Origin: Chitinophagaceae bacterium IBVUCB1
GTDB lineage: Bacteria; Bacteroidota; Bacteroidia; Chitinophagales; Chitinophagaceae
Length of the DNA: 64,000 nucleotides
Reading direction: 5' to 3'
Assembly: GCA_002127285.1 (NCBI GenBank)
Contig: NFUW01000002.1
Span: 1,647,630-1,711,629 of the forward strand
Positions 1 to 10,016 of this stretch are shown here, piece after piece. Position 1 is the first letter of the stretch. Every line of letters starts with the position of its first letter. The position numbers and the translations under genes are program-made. The notes under the pieces are model-generated. The model searched no databases. It had not been told where the DNA came from and saw only the letters and a list, made by a program, of their open reading frames with translations.

Positions 1-135
1 ATGGACGTAAGCAGCAAGCTGATGTATGTAAAGATGGAAAGCGAAGTGATAAAACGCGCATCGGCATTGGGTATGAAGCCCATGGCGTTGCCTGCATATA
101 ACATAACGATAGACAGCAGTTTGTATAAACAATAA
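1..135 (+). CDS. FtsL-like cell division protein, C-terminal part (partial)
   Basis: An open frame runs from the window edge to a TAA at 133-135. The visible 44 residues end in IDSSLYKQ. The first codon of the window is ATG, but the gene probably begins upstream. In Bacteroidota dcw operons the gene between mraW (rsmH) and ftsI encodes a short bitopic FtsL-like protein that joins the FtsQ/FtsB divisome complex. The assignment rests on this position, 9 bases before ftsI, and on the small charged C-terminus; no diagnostic motif is visible in the fragment. Confidence 0.5.
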   Translation: MDVSSKLMYVKMESEVIKRASALGMKPMALPAYNITIDSSLYKQ

Positions 136-144
136 CAAGGGGTA

Positions 145-2232
145 GTGACCGTAAAGCAAGACATAAGGTTCAGGGTGTATGTAGCGTTTAGCTGCATTTG
201 CTTGTTAGGGCTCGCCATCGTACTGAAGGTAGCCTATATACAGGTGAATGAAGGCCCCGAACTGCGCAAGCTGGCAAAGAGTATGCACACGCGCAATACG
301 ACACTGCCTGCCGAGCGTGGTAATATATATACCGAGCAGGGCGCATTGCTATGCTCTACCATTCCGCAGTTTGATGTGCATGTAGATTTCTCCGTAATAA
401 AGGCAGATACGTTTTACAAACACGTAGATGCGTTGGCAGAAGGCATGGCTGTATTATTTAAAGACAAAACAGCCGAGGCGTATAAAAAAGCACTGACAGA
501 GGCATACAAAAAACAATCGCGCTACTGGCTGCTCAAAAAGAACCTGCCTTATTACGATTATCAGGCATTGCGCAGCCTGCCCATCTTTAATAAAGGCAAA
601 AGGCGTGGCGGTTTTATAGAAGACCCCAACATCAAGCGCATCAACCCATACGGCATGCTGGCATACCGCACCATCGGATTGTGGAGAGAAAACAGCCAGA
701 CGGTTGGTATGGAGCGCACTTACGATAGTGTATTGCGTGGCGAAAACGGTACACGTATAGAGCGCAAAGAAACAGGCGGTGTATGGATGCCTTTAGAAGG
801 CAGCGAGGTAGAGCCGCAAAACGGTAAAGACCTTGTAACTACATTGGATATAGGTGTGCAGGAAGTAGCCGAACACTCGCTGAAAAGTGTACTGGAACAA
901 TACGAATGTGCATATGGGACTTGTGTGGTGATGGAAGTACAAACGGGCAAGATACGCGCACTGGTAAACCTCGGCAGGCAAAAAGACGGAACCTACTGGG
1001 AAGACCTGAACTATGCCATGATGCCTACGGAGCCCGGCTCTACCTTCAAACTGATGACCTTGCTGGCATTGCTGAGCGATAAGTATGTAACTATAGATAG
1101 CGTAGTAGATTGTCAGGGTGGTGTAGCGCATTTCAGTAATCTCACCGTAAAAGACTCTCATCTTGGTTTACATAGATTGAGCATCAAGAATGCATTCGCG
1201 CAATCATCAAACGTAGCGATGGCAAAGCTGGGGTATCAATATTACCAATCGAACCCCAAAAAATATTTAGGGCATCTGCATAAGCTGCACCTTGATACGA
1301 AAACAGGCATAGACCTGACAGGCGAGCGTTCGCCCCGCGTAAAACGTCCCGGACAAAGCGACTGGAGTGCAACCACACTGCCGTGGATGGCCTATGGCTA
1401 CGAGATAATGATAACACCGCTGCATACCTGCATGGTATATAACGCGGTAGCAAACGGTGGCAAGCTGATGCGCCCCTACCTGATAAGTGAGGTGAGGGAG
1501 TATGGCAAAACCATCAGGAAATATGAACCAACTGTACTGGAAGAACAAGTTGCCGATACGTCTGCCATACGCCAGTTGCAAGACTGTATGAAAGAAGTAG
1601 CACTGACAGGCACTGCCAAACATATACGCAGCCCGTTCTATAGCATAGCGGGCAAAACAGGTACCGCACAAGTAGCGGATAAGGGGATACAATACAGCGA
1701 TGGTGTTTATCAGGGTTCGTTTGTAGGATATTTTCCTGCCGAAAGGCCCAAGTACACCATTGCTGTTGTTATTCGTACCAAGCCACGCTCGGGTGCATAC
1801 TATGGTGGTACGATAGCCGCGCCTGTGTTCAGGATGATAGCAGACAAAGTATTTGCCGCCAGCAAAGGATGGACAGGACCGCTTGACAGCATTGCAAAAC
1901 ATGGCGATAAAAAGCTGATAGCCAACAACGCATCTGCCGCCAGTTACGATGTACTGCTGCGCCGCATGGGTAGCAAAGCACCTGAAATGCCCAACAACGT
2001 AATAATAAAAGCTGCTACTGATAGCAATAAAAAAATGGTGGTGCAACCTGCAAAAATATATGCAGGGCAAGTGCCTGATGTAAGCGGGCTGGGATTGAAA
2101 GATGCGGTTTACCTGCTGGAAAAACAAGGTATGAAAGTAGTGGTACGCGGCAGAGGTAGGGTGTATGCGCAATCTGTACCTGCGGGAACAAGAATTAATA
2201 AAGGACAAAACATAGTGCTGCAACTAAGCTAA
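145..2232 (+). CDS. ftsI: Septal peptidoglycan transpeptidase (PBP3/FtsI family) with C-terminal PASTA domain
   Basis: This is a 695-residue class B penicillin-binding protein that cross-links septal peptidoglycan in the periplasm. One N-terminal membrane helix spans about residues 10-30. A dimerisation domain follows, then the transpeptidase domain with the three penicillin-binding motifs: STFK at 299-302 (catalytic Ser299), SSN at 354-356 and KTGT at 504-507. The last ~55 residues (VPDVSGLGLKDAV onward) form one PASTA domain, as in SpoVD-type members. The start is GTG at 145, nine bases after the previous stop, and the N-terminus it gives fits a bitopic PBP. The stop codon directly abuts the murE ATG, consistent with one dcw transcript. 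Confidence 0.93.
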   Translation: MTVKQDIRFRVYVAFSCICLLGLAIVLKVAYIQVNEGPELRKLAKSMHTRNTTLPAERGNIYTEQGALLCSTIPQFDVHVDFSVIKADTFYKHVDALAEGMAVLFKDKTAEAYKKALTEAYKKQSRYWLLKKNLPYYDYQALRSLPIFNKGKRRGGFIEDPNIKRINPYGMLAYRTIGLWRENSQTVGMERTYDSVLRGENGTRIERKETGGVWMPLEGSEVEPQNGKDLVTTLDIGVQEVAEHSLKSVLEQYECAYGTCVVMEVQTGKIRALVNLGRQKDGTYWEDLNYAMMPTEPGSTFKLMTLLALLSDKYVTIDSVVDCQGGVAHFSNLTVKDSHLGLHRLSIKNAFAQSSNVAMAKLGYQYYQSNPKKYLGHLHKLHLDTKTGIDLTGERSPRVKRPGQSDWSATTLPWMAYGYEIMITPLHTCMVYNAVANGGKLMRPYLISEVREYGKTIRKYEPTVLEEQVADTSAIRQLQDCMKEVALTGTAKHIRSPFYSIAGKTGTAQVADKGIQYSDGVYQGSFVGYFPAERPKYTIAVVIRTKPRSGAYYGGTIAAPVFRMIADKVFAASKGWTGPLDSIAKHGDKKLIANNASAASYDVLLRRMGSKAPEMPNNVIIKAATDSNKKMVVQPAKIYAGQVPDVSGLGLKDAVYLLEKQGMKVVVRGRGRVYAQSVPAGTRINKGQNIVLQLS

Positions 2233-3699
2233 ATGATACTGCTGAAAGACATATTGACGGGATTGGAAACTGTACGCATAGCAGGCGATACGGCAGCAGA
2301 AGTGCTTGCGCTGAGTATTGATAGCCGCAAAGTGCAGGCGGGTACGGTGTTTATAGCCATAGCAGGTACATCGGTAGACGGGCATCAGTATATAGACAAA
2401 GCCATAGCGCAAGGTGCGAGTGTGATAGTATGCGAAAAAATGCCTGCAACTACTAACGATAGTGTTGTGTATGTGCAGGTGAAAGACAGCGCGTATGCGG
2501 CAGGTAAAATGGCAGATGCTTTTTACGGCAACCCATCGGCAAGAATGAAGGTAGTAGGCGTAACAGGTACGAATGGTAAGACCACGACCACCACACTGCT
2601 CTACAAGCTCTTCAAAGCATTGGGTTATAAATGCGGTTTGATTTCGACCGTGCAAAACCATATAGATGAGGTAGTAGAACTTGCTACGCATACCACACCC
2701 GATGCCATATCGGTACAGCAACTACTTGGCCGTATGGCAGATGCGGGATGCGAGTATGTGTTTATGGAAGTAAGCTCTCACGCTATACATCAGCAACGTA
2801 TAGCAGGCTTGCGTTTTGCAGGGGCAGCGTTTACCAACATCACACACGACCATCTGGATTATCATAAAACATTTGACGAGTATATACGTGTAAAGAAGCA
2901 GTTGTTTGACAGCCTGCCCGATACGGCATTTGCACTAACCAATGCAGATGATAAACGTGGCATGGTGATGCTGCAAAATACCAAAGCAGATAAACATGCT
3001 TACAGCCTGAAAGTACCTGTAACATTCAAAGGCAAAGTGCTGGAGAACAACCTGACAGGATTGGTGATGATGGTGGACAACCACGAGGCGCACTTCAGGA
3101 TGATAGGCACATTCAATGCATACAACCTGCTGGCAGTATATGGTATAGCCGTGCTGCTGGGCGAAGATAAGATGCAGGTACTATCAGTATTGAGCAATCT
3201 GCATGGTGCTACGGGTAGGTTTGAAACCTTGCAATCAGATAAAGACAGCATACTGGGTATAGTGGACTATGCGCATACACCCGATGCATTGATAAATGTA
3301 CTGGCAACCATCAACCAACTACGCACCAAAGGGCAGCAACTGATAACCGTTGTGGGCTGCGGTGGCGACAGGGATAGTGCCAAACGCCCCATCATGGCAG
3401 AGGTGGCTTGTGAGCATAGCGACAGAGCTATACTGACAGCAGACAATCCGCGCAGCGAAGACCCCGAATCTATACTGAATGAAATGGAAGCAGGTTTATC
3501 TGCCGCGCAAAAAAGAAAAGCATTAAGAATAACAGACAGGAGAGAAGCGATTAAGACAGCCTGCGCGTTGGCACAACCCGAAGACATTATACTGGTAGCA
3601 GGCAAAGGACACGAAACCTATCAGGAAATAAAAGGTGTGAAGCACCCATTTGACGATAGAGAAGTATTAACGGAAGCATTTAAAACACTGAATAAGTAA
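2233..3699 (+). CDS. murE: UDP-MurNAc-L-Ala-D-Glu:meso-DAP ligase MurE
   Basis: This cytoplasmic Mur ligase adds the third stem-peptide residue in an ATP-dependent step. The 488 residues match the usual length. The N-terminal UDP-binding domain is followed by the ATP-binding P-loop TGTNGKTT at 111-118. The motif DNPR at 404-407 is the established signature for meso-diaminopimelate, so the peptidoglycan is predicted to be DAP-type. The ATG follows the ftsI stop with no gap, which suggests translational coupling. MraY starts 12 bases downstream. Confidence 0.95.
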   Translation: MILLKDILTGLETVRIAGDTAAEVLALSIDSRKVQAGTVFIAIAGTSVDGHQYIDKAIAQGASVIVCEKMPATTNDSVVYVQVKDSAYAAGKMADAFYGNPSARMKVVGVTGTNGKTTTTTLLYKLFKALGYKCGLISTVQNHIDEVVELATHTTPDAISVQQLLGRMADAGCEYVFMEVSSHAIHQQRIAGLRFAGAAFTNITHDHLDYHKTFDEYIRVKKQLFDSLPDTAFALTNADDKRGMVMLQNTKADKHAYSLKVPVTFKGKVLENNLTGLVMMVDNHEAHFRMIGTFNAYNLLAVYGIAVLLGEDKMQVLSVLSNLHGATGRFETLQSDKDSILGIVDYAHTPDALINVLATINQLRTKGQQLITVVGCGGDRDSAKRPIMAEVACEHSDRAILTADNPRSEDPESILNEMEAGLSAAQKRKALRITDRREAIKTACALAQPEDIILVAGKGHETYQEIKGVKHPFDDREVLTEAFKTLNK

Positions 3700-3710
3700 C
3701 AACATAGCTG

Positions 3711-4982
3711 ATGCTGTATTATCTGTTTACATATCTGCGAGAAAACTTCGGCATGTTCGGTGCAGGGATGTTTTATTACATCACCTTCCGTGCGGCGATG
3801 GCTATCATCTTGTCGCTGGTGATAACCACCGTGCTGGGCAAGAACCTCATCAACTACCTGCGCCGCAAGCAGATAGGCGAAACCGTGCGCGATTTGGGAC
3901 TGGAAGGCGAAACACAAAAGAAAGGCACACCTACTATGGGTGGCATCATCATCATAGCTGCTATACTGATACCTACGTTGCTGTTTGCGCGTATAGAGAA
4001 TGTGTACATCCTGCTGATGATAATGAGTACCGTGTGGCTGGGCTTGGTTGGGTTTATAGATGACTACATCAAAGTGTTCAGGAAAAATAAAGAAGGACTG
4101 GCAGGCAGGTTCAAGATAATGGGGCAGGTAGGCTTGGGTGCTATTATTGGCTTGACGCTGTATTACAATGACCACGTAGTAGTAACTCGTGAGGTAAAAG
4201 AAAACACGGCCGTAGTATATAACGCCAGCGAAGAACAAGTAGGTAATACTTATACCCGCAAAGACCAGAATGGTACAGACCATCACTATGCAACTGTAAA
4301 GAGCGTAACGACAACCATACCATTTGTAAAAACACACGAATTCAACTACGCAGCCATAGCGCAGGTGTTTGGCAAGGGTGCGGTGAAAACAGCTACTCCT
4401 ATTATATATGTACTGTTCGTCATCTTCATCATCACCGCCGTATCAAACGGTGCGAATATTACAGATGGTATAGACGGGCTGGCAACGGGTGTATCTGCCA
4501 TCATAGGTATCTGCCTCGGTGTGTTTGCTTATGTATCGGGCAACTATGTATTTGCAGGTTACCTCAACATCATGCACATACCCAATCTGGGTGAGCTATC
4601 CATATTTATCGGTGCATTCATTGGTGCATGTGTAGGCTTCTTGTGGTACAATGCCTATCCCGCGCAGGTTTTCATGGGCGATACGGGCAGCCTTGCATTG
4701 GGTGGCATCATCGCATCGCTCGCCATAATAGTGAGGAAAGAATTGCTGATACCTATTATATGCGGCATCTTTCTGGTTGAGAATTTATCGGTGATGATAC
4801 AGGTTGCATACTTCAAACACACGAAGAAAAAGTATGGCGAAGGACGGAGAATATTCCTGATGTCGCCGCTGCACCATCACTACCAAAAGAAAGGCTACCA
4901 CGAAAGTAAGATTGTTACAAGGTTTTGGATTATAGGCATCATGCTGGCGGTATTGAGCATTGCAACACTTAAAATGAGATAG
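3711..4982 (+). CDS. mraY: Phospho-MurNAc-pentapeptide translocase MraY
   Basis: MraY is an integral membrane enzyme that transfers phospho-MurNAc-pentapeptide to undecaprenyl phosphate to make lipid I. Family motifs are visible: GTPTMGG near residue 65, an aspartate-rich [13 protein letters not shown] segment, [15 protein letters not shown], and [11 protein letters not shown]. The [16 protein letters not shown] segment near the C-terminus carries the catalytic-face histidines. At 423 residues it is longer than the ~360 of Gammaproteobacterial MraY. The extra length is a hydrophilic insertion at about residues 155-215 that Bacteroidota MraY proteins commonly carry. The TAG stop overlaps the murD GTG by one base. 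Confidence 0.95.
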   Translation: MLYYLFTYLRENFGMFGAGMFYYITFRAAMAIILSLVITTVLGKNLINYLRRKQIGETVRDLGLEGETQKKGTPTMGGIIIIAAILIPTLLFARIENVYILLMIMSTVWLGLVGFIDDYIKVFRKNKEGLAGRFKIMGQVGLGAIIGLTLYYNDHVVVTREVKENTAVVYNASEEQVGNTYTRKDQNGTDHHYATVKSVTTTIPFVKTHEFNYAAIAQVFGKGAVKTATPIIYVLFVIFIITAVSNGANITDGIDGLATGVSAIIGICLGVFAYVSGNYVFAGYLNIMHIPNLGELSIFIGAFIGACVGFLWYNAYPAQVFMGDTGSLALGGIIASLAIIVRKELLIPIICGIFLVENLSVMIQVAYFKHTKKKYGEGRRIFLMSPLHHHYQKKGYHESKIVTRFWIIGIMLAVLSIATLKMR

Positions 4983-6340
4983 TGAACAACGGACAACAAA
5001 AACGATTGGTAATACTGGGCGCTGCCGAAAGTGGCGTAGGTGCGGCTTTGCTGGGTAAACAGCAAGGTTGGGATGTTTTTGTTACCGATGGCGGTATGCT
5101 GAAAGACGCATACAAAACCACACTGGCTGACGCTGGTATTGTGTATGAAGAGGGTGCGCATAGTATGGATAAAATACTGAATGCCGACTGCGTGGTGAAA
5201 AGCCCCGGCATACCCGACAAAGCCCCTGTAGTAAAAGCAATACGCGAAGCAGGTATAGAAGTATGCAGCGAGATAGAATTTGGCTACCGCTACAAAGGTG
5301 ATAGCAAGATAATAGCCATCACGGGCAGTAATGGTAAGAGTACTACAACCAAGCTGACACATCACCTGCTGAAAGACGCGGGTTATGATGTCGCACTGGT
5401 AGGTAATATAGGCTACAGTTTTGCGAGACAGATAGCAGAGAAGCCTGCCGCATGGTATGTGATAGAAGTAAGCAGCTTTCAGTTGGATGATATACACAAG
5501 TTTCGTCCTGATGTTGCAGTGCTGCTCAATATCACTCCAGACCATCTTGACAGATATGAATACCAATTCGACAACTACATACACTCAAAATTCCGCATCA
5601 CCGAAAACCAAAGGGATACAGACTATTTTATTACTAACATGGATGACAAGGTAATAACCCATCATCTTGCTAACCATTCCATTCATTCACACACAATTTA
5701 TTTTACGATGAGCGAACTACAACAACCGAACGAGGGAGGCTTTATTCAGAACGAACAGATGAACATCCGCTACGACGGAGAAGAACTGAACATGTCTATT
5801 CATGATCTTTCTTTAAAAGGCAGGCACAATCAATACAACAGCATGGCAGCAGGTATATCGGCACGCATTGCGGGCATTCGCAAAGAAAAAATAAGGGAAA
5901 GTTTCGCATCATTTGAAGGACTGGAACACAGACTGGAGTTTGTGGCTACCGTGCGTGGTGTAGATTACATCAACGATAGCAAGGCTACTAATGTAAACTC
6001 CGTGTGGTTTGCATTAGAGAGCATGAAGCAGCCAACTATACTGATACTGGGCGGGCAAGACAAGGGCAATGACTACAACGAAATAATGGACCTCGTAAAA
6101 GAAAAAGTAAAAGCCATTGTGTGTATGGGTATAGACAACAAACCGATACACGATGCTTTTGATGGTGTGGTGGAAAATATAGTAGATACACAAAGTGCCA
6201 AAGACGCTGTAAAAGCAGCGTACGCGTTGGCAGATAAGGGCGATGCCGTATTGCTGTCGCCGGCATGTGCCAGCTTCGATTTGTTTAAAAACTACGAAGA
6301 CCGTGGCCGCTTGTTTAAAGAAGCCGTACGCGAATTGTAA
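4982..6340 (+). CDS. murD: UDP-MurNAc-L-alanine:D-glutamate ligase MurD
   Basis: MurD is the cytoplasmic Mur ligase that adds D-glutamate, the second stem-peptide residue. It has 452 residues, a Rossmann-like N-terminus (VILGAAESGVGAALL), the P-loop TGSNGKST at 114-121, a central domain with NITPDHLDRY, and a C-terminal domain with LILGGQDKGNDY. The start is a GTG whose first base is the last base of the mraY TAG stop. That one-base overlap and the immediate N-terminal Rossmann motif support this start. The next gene, ftsW, begins 26 bases after the stop. Confidence 0.94.
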   Translation: MNNGQQKRLVILGAAESGVGAALLGKQQGWDVFVTDGGMLKDAYKTTLADAGIVYEEGAHSMDKILNADCVVKSPGIPDKAPVVKAIREAGIEVCSEIEFGYRYKGDSKIIAITGSNGKSTTTKLTHHLLKDAGYDVALVGNIGYSFARQIAEKPAAWYVIEVSSFQLDDIHKFRPDVAVLLNITPDHLDRYEYQFDNYIHSKFRITENQRDTDYFITNMDDKVITHHLANHSIHSHTIYFTMSELQQPNEGGFIQNEQMNIRYDGEELNMSIHDLSLKGRHNQYNSMAAGISARIAGIRKEKIRESFASFEGLEHRLEFVATVRGVDYINDSKATNVNSVWFALESMKQPTILILGGQDKGNDYNEIMDLVKEKVKAIVCMGIDNKPIHDAFDGVVENIVDTQSAKDAVKAAYALADKGDAVLLSPACASFDLFKNYEDRGRLFKEAVREL

Positions 6341-6366
6341 TTGATAAAAGAGCAAAAGGAAACGAG

Positions 6367-7566
6367 ATGAACAAATTGTTGAACCGTACAAAAGGAGACA
6401 AAGTAATATGGGGGGTAGTACTCGTACTATCTTTCATAAGCCTGCTTGCCGTGTATAGCTCAACAGGTTCATTGGCATTCCGTATGTCGAAAGACTCCAG
6501 CTATTACCTGATGAAACACCTGCTGGTATTAGTTTTGGGATTAGGTATTATATATGGTGTGCATAAAGTAAACTATACAAAATTCGCCCGTATTGCTATA
6601 CTGCTCTACCTGCTTAGTTTACCGTTACTGATATATACACTGTTTTTCGGCATGACGTTGAACGAGGGTTCACGCTGGATAAAGCTGCCTGTTATCAATG
6701 TAACATTCCAGACATCAGACCTTGCCAAGCTGGCATTGTTCATGTTCCTCGCGCGCATACTTAGTATCAAGCAGAATGTGATTAAGGATTGGAAACGAGG
6801 CTTCATCCCCGTATTGATCCCAGTACTCGTAACCTGCGCGCTGATTGCACCTGCCAACCTCTCTACCGCATTGATGCTTGGCTTCACCTGCTGCATATTG
6901 TTCTTTATAGGTAGGGTGCGTGTACTGCATATTGTGTTGCTGGCGTTGGTAGGTATCATGGGTGTAACGGGATTGTTTTTGGTATCGAAAGCAACAGGCT
7001 TTGGGCGTGCCGCTACATGGGAGCAACGTATCAAAGACTTTACAGGTGGTAATAAAACCGAAGACGGCAAAAAGAAAGAAGACGTGTTTCAGGTGCAGCA
7101 GGCAAAGATAGCCATTGCCAATGGCGGGCTTACAGGTCGCGGTCCCGGCAAGAGCCTGCAACGCAATTTTCTGCCGCATCCTTATTCCGATTTTATTTAT
7201 TCAATAATAGTTGAAGAATACGGGCTGGTAGGCGGTGCATTTGTAGTGATACTGTACCTGCTGTTTTTGTGGCGCAGCATACAAATTTTCAGGCGTTGCC
7301 CGTATGCATTTGGTGCTTTTCTGGCAGTTGGGTTAAGCATCACGCTCGTGTTTCAGGCTATGCTGAATATGGCGGTAAACGTACACTTAGTACCTGTAAC
7401 GGGTTTAACGCTGCCACTCGTTAGTATGGGTGGTTCGTCTATCTGGTTTACCAGCATCGCTATTGGTGTGGTGTTGAGTGTCAGCAAATATGTAGATGAA
7501 AACGAGGGCAAGAAAAAAATAAATGAAGAAACAAAAGTGAAAACACCTAAACCCGCTTTGGCATAA
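6367..7566 (+). CDS. ftsW: Septal peptidoglycan polymerase FtsW (SEDS family)
   Basis: FtsW is a multi-spanning SEDS glycosyltransferase that polymerises lipid II at the septum together with FtsI. The 399-residue protein has about ten hydrophobic segments. The conserved NEGSRWIKLP motif follows the fourth segment, and the SDFIYSIIVEEYGLVGG and PLVSMGGSS motifs lie in the last third. A large charged loop at about residues 215-245 (ATWEQRIKDFTGGN) lies outside the membrane segments. The C-terminus is a lysine-rich tail. The stop abuts the murG ATG directly. Confidence 0.93.
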   Translation: MNKLLNRTKGDKVIWGVVLVLSFISLLAVYSSTGSLAFRMSKDSSYYLMKHLLVLVLGLGIIYGVHKVNYTKFARIAILLYLLSLPLLIYTLFFGMTLNEGSRWIKLPVINVTFQTSDLAKLALFMFLARILSIKQNVIKDWKRGFIPVLIPVLVTCALIAPANLSTALMLGFTCCILFFIGRVRVLHIVLLALVGIMGVTGLFLVSKATGFGRAATWEQRIKDFTGGNKTEDGKKKEDVFQVQQAKIAIANGGLTGRGPGKSLQRNFLPHPYSDFIYSIIVEEYGLVGGAFVVILYLLFLWRSIQIFRRCPYAFGAFLAVGLSITLVFQAMLNMAVNVHLVPVTGLTLPLVSMGGSSIWFTSIAIGVVLSVSKYVDENEGKKKINEETKVKTPKPALA

Positions 7567-8664
7567 ATGAATAACAAACGCATCATAATAGCAGGTGGCG
7601 GCACGGGCGGGCATATCTTCCCCGCAGTAGCTATAGGTCATGCGTTGCAGCAAATGCAACCTGATACGGAACTGCTGTTTGTTGGTGCAAAGGGAAAGAT
7701 GGAAATGGAGAAAGTGCCGCAAGCGGGCTTCAGGATAGTGGGTTTGGATATTGCAGGCTTTAACAGGAGCAATATGTTGAAGAACCTGTTGCTGCCATAT
7801 AAAATATTAAAGAGCGCGTTGCAGGCAAGGAGCATCATCAAAGACTTTAAGCCCAATGCGGTAGTGGGTGTAGGTGGTTATGCCAGCTTCCCCGTGCTGA
7901 ACGCTGCGCAAGGTATGGGCATACCTACTTTGATACAGGAACAAAATTCTTACGCAGGTAAGAGTAATAAAATACTAAGCAGGAAAGCAAAAGCGGTATG
8001 TGTGGCATACGAGAAGATGGACAAGTTTTTCCCTGCCGACAGGTTGATACTGACAGGCAATCCCGTGCGTAGCAATATATCGCAGTCAACACTGGATAGG
8101 GCAGACGGGCAGGCTTGGCTTGGGATGAACAATGTTAAGAAAACCATCCTTGTAGTGGGTGGCAGCCTCGGTGCTAAGTCTATCAACGAAGCGATAGATG
8201 GAAGCCTTGAAGAGCTGCTGGCGCAGGATGTGCAGATAGTATGGCAAACAGGTAAGCCCTACTACGAGCAGGCAAAACAAAGAGCAGCCGTATTTGGTGA
8301 TAAGGTAAAAGTATATGACTTCATCCGCGAAATGGATTATGCGTATGCGGCGGCAGATGTGGTGGTGTCGAGGGCGGGGGCATTGGCAATAGCAGAGCTC
8401 TGCATTGTAGCAAAGCCTGTCATATTCGTACCATACCCTTTTGCAGCCGAAGACCATCAGACAAGTAATGCGATGGCATTGGTAGAGCATAATGCGGCCA
8501 TGATGGTAAAGGACAGCGATGCGAAAACGGAACTGGTAAAGAAATTGAAAATGCTGCTGCAAGATGCATCTATGCAGCAGATAATGGTGAAAGCTTTGAA
8601 AGCATTAGCCATCAAAGATGCGGATAAAAGAATAGCTGAAAAAGTATTAGCGATAGCGCAATGA
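7567..8664 (+). CDS. murG: Lipid II synthase MurG (GlcNAc transferase)
   Basis: MurG transfers GlcNAc from UDP-GlcNAc to lipid I on the cytoplasmic face of the membrane. The GT-B fold is recognisable. The N-terminal glycine-rich loop GGGTGGHIFPAVAIG begins at residue 9, the EQNSYAGKSNKIL segment follows, and the C-terminal donor-binding region contains SRAGALAIAELC. The 365-residue length is normal for the family. The ATG lies immediately after the ftsW TAA, and the last four bases (ATGA) overlap the murC start, so translation is probably coupled on both sides. Confidence 0.95.
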   Translation: MNNKRIIIAGGGTGGHIFPAVAIGHALQQMQPDTELLFVGAKGKMEMEKVPQAGFRIVGLDIAGFNRSNMLKNLLLPYKILKSALQARSIIKDFKPNAVVGVGGYASFPVLNAAQGMGIPTLIQEQNSYAGKSNKILSRKAKAVCVAYEKMDKFFPADRLILTGNPVRSNISQSTLDRADGQAWLGMNNVKKTILVVGGSLGAKSINEAIDGSLEELLAQDVQIVWQTGKPYYEQAKQRAAVFGDKVKVYDFIREMDYAYAAADVVVSRAGALAIAELCIVAKPVIFVPYPFAAEDHQTSNAMALVEHNAAMMVKDSDAKTELVKKLKMLLQDASMQQIMVKALKALAIKDADKRIAEKVLAIAQ

Positions 8665-10016
8665 ATGTAAGGAGTTTGAAACGGGTTTATTTCGTAGGTA
8701 TCGGTGGTATCGGTATGAGTGCCCTTGCGCGCTTCTTCCGCAATCAGGGTGCCGTGGTTAATGGCTACGACCGTACCGAAACGGCTCTTACAAAACAATT
8801 AGCGGCAGAGGGTATGGGTGTGCATTATACAGATGATGTGAACCTGCTAGATAAAGAAGCAGAGCTGGTTGTATATACACCCGCCATACCCAAAGACCAT
8901 GCAGGTTTGAATTGGTATCGCGATAACGGATATGCAGTGTATAAGCGCAGCGATGCGTTGCAATGGATAACGGAAGCATTGTTCTCGGTAACGGTAGCAG
9001 GCACACATGGTAAGACAACTGTATCTACCATGATAGCCTACCTGCTGCGCGAAACGGGATACGGCTGCAATGCGTTCCTTGGTGGTATATCTGTAAACTA
9101 CAACAGCAACTACTGGAGCAGCGACAATGCAACCGCCGTGATAGAAGCAGACGAATACGACAGGAGTTTCCTGAAACTGTTTCCCGATATAGCAGTGCTG
9201 ACTGCGATGGATGCAGACCACTTGGATATATATGGTACGGCGGAAGAAGTGGAAGCCGCGTTTATTCAATATACGCACAACATAAAAGCAGGTGGTACGC
9301 TGATAGCCAAGCACGGATTGCATAGGGCAAAAGACCTGAAAGCATCCAACACCATCACCTACAGTCTGCAAAACGATGCGGCTGATGTATATGGTGCCAA
9401 CATTGTGCAAAAAGACGGCGGCTATACGTTTGACGTGATAATAAAAGACAGGATAATAAACGGTGTGCAACTGCCCATTGGTGGCATGCACAATATAGAA
9501 AATGCTATTGCAGCGATTGCAGTAACGCAACTGTTAAAAATAGATGCCGATAAAGTAAAAGAAGCGCTGGCAGGTTTTAAAGGTATCAAACGCCGCTTTG
9601 AATATGTGTTGAAAGATGATAAGATGGTGTTTATAGACGACTATGCACATCATCCCGAAGAGTTGGCTGCATTGATACAAAGTGCTAAGCGTTTGTTTGC
9701 TGGGCGCAGGTGTGTTGTAGCTTTTCAGCCGCATCTCTTTAGCCGCACACGCGACTTTGCCGATGGTTTTGCCAACAGCCTCAGCATGGCAGACGAAGTG
9801 ATATTGCTGGATATATACCCCGCGCGCGAATTGCCGATAGCAGGTGTTACATCGCAGATGATAGCGGAGAAGATGACAGCACCCTGCACAGTATTGAGCA
9901 AAGAAGGATTGTTGGAATATGTAAAAGCAGCACCGCTCGATATGCTGATAACGGCAGGTGCGGGCGATATAGATAAACTGGTGAACCCTATTAAAGAAAT
10001 ACTGGAAAATAAATAA
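8661..10016 (+). CDS. murC: UDP-MurNAc:L-alanine ligase MurC
   Basis: MurC commits UDP-MurNAc to stem-peptide synthesis by adding L-alanine. It has 451 residues. The N-terminal Rossmann segment YFVGIGGIGMSALARFF is followed by the P-loop GTHGKTT starting at residue 114, the central motif EADEYDRSFL, and DDYAHHPEEL in the C-terminal domain, which is typical of MurC/Mpl. DDYAHHP alone does not exclude Mpl, but the position between murG and ftsQ does. The start overlaps murG by four bases, and the TAA shares one base with the ftsQ ATG. Confidence 0.94.
   Translation: MNVRSLKRVYFVGIGGIGMSALARFFRNQGAVVNGYDRTETALTKQLAAEGMGVHYTDDVNLLDKEAELVVYTPAIPKDHAGLNWYRDNGYAVYKRSDALQWITEALFSVTVAGTHGKTTVSTMIAYLLRETGYGCNAFLGGISVNYNSNYWSSDNATAVIEADEYDRSFLKLFPDIAVLTAMDADHLDIYGTAEEVEAAFIQYTHNIKAGGTLIAKHGLHRAKDLKASNTITYSLQNDAADVYGANIVQKDGGYTFDVIIKDRIINGVQLPIGGMHNIENAIAAIAVTQLLKIDADKVKEALAGFKGIKRRFEYVLKDDKMVFIDDYAHHPEELAALIQSAKRLFAGRRCVVAFQPHLFSRTRDFADGFANSLSMADEVILLDIYPARELPIAGVTSQMIAEKMTAPCTVLSKEGLLEYVKAAPLDMLITAGAGDIDKLVNPIKEILENK

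Noticed and set aside
1267-2223. 318-codon antisense frame within ftsI
   Set aside because: Shadow of the ftsI reading frame; Cys/His/Tyr-rich nonsense composition and no independent start signals.
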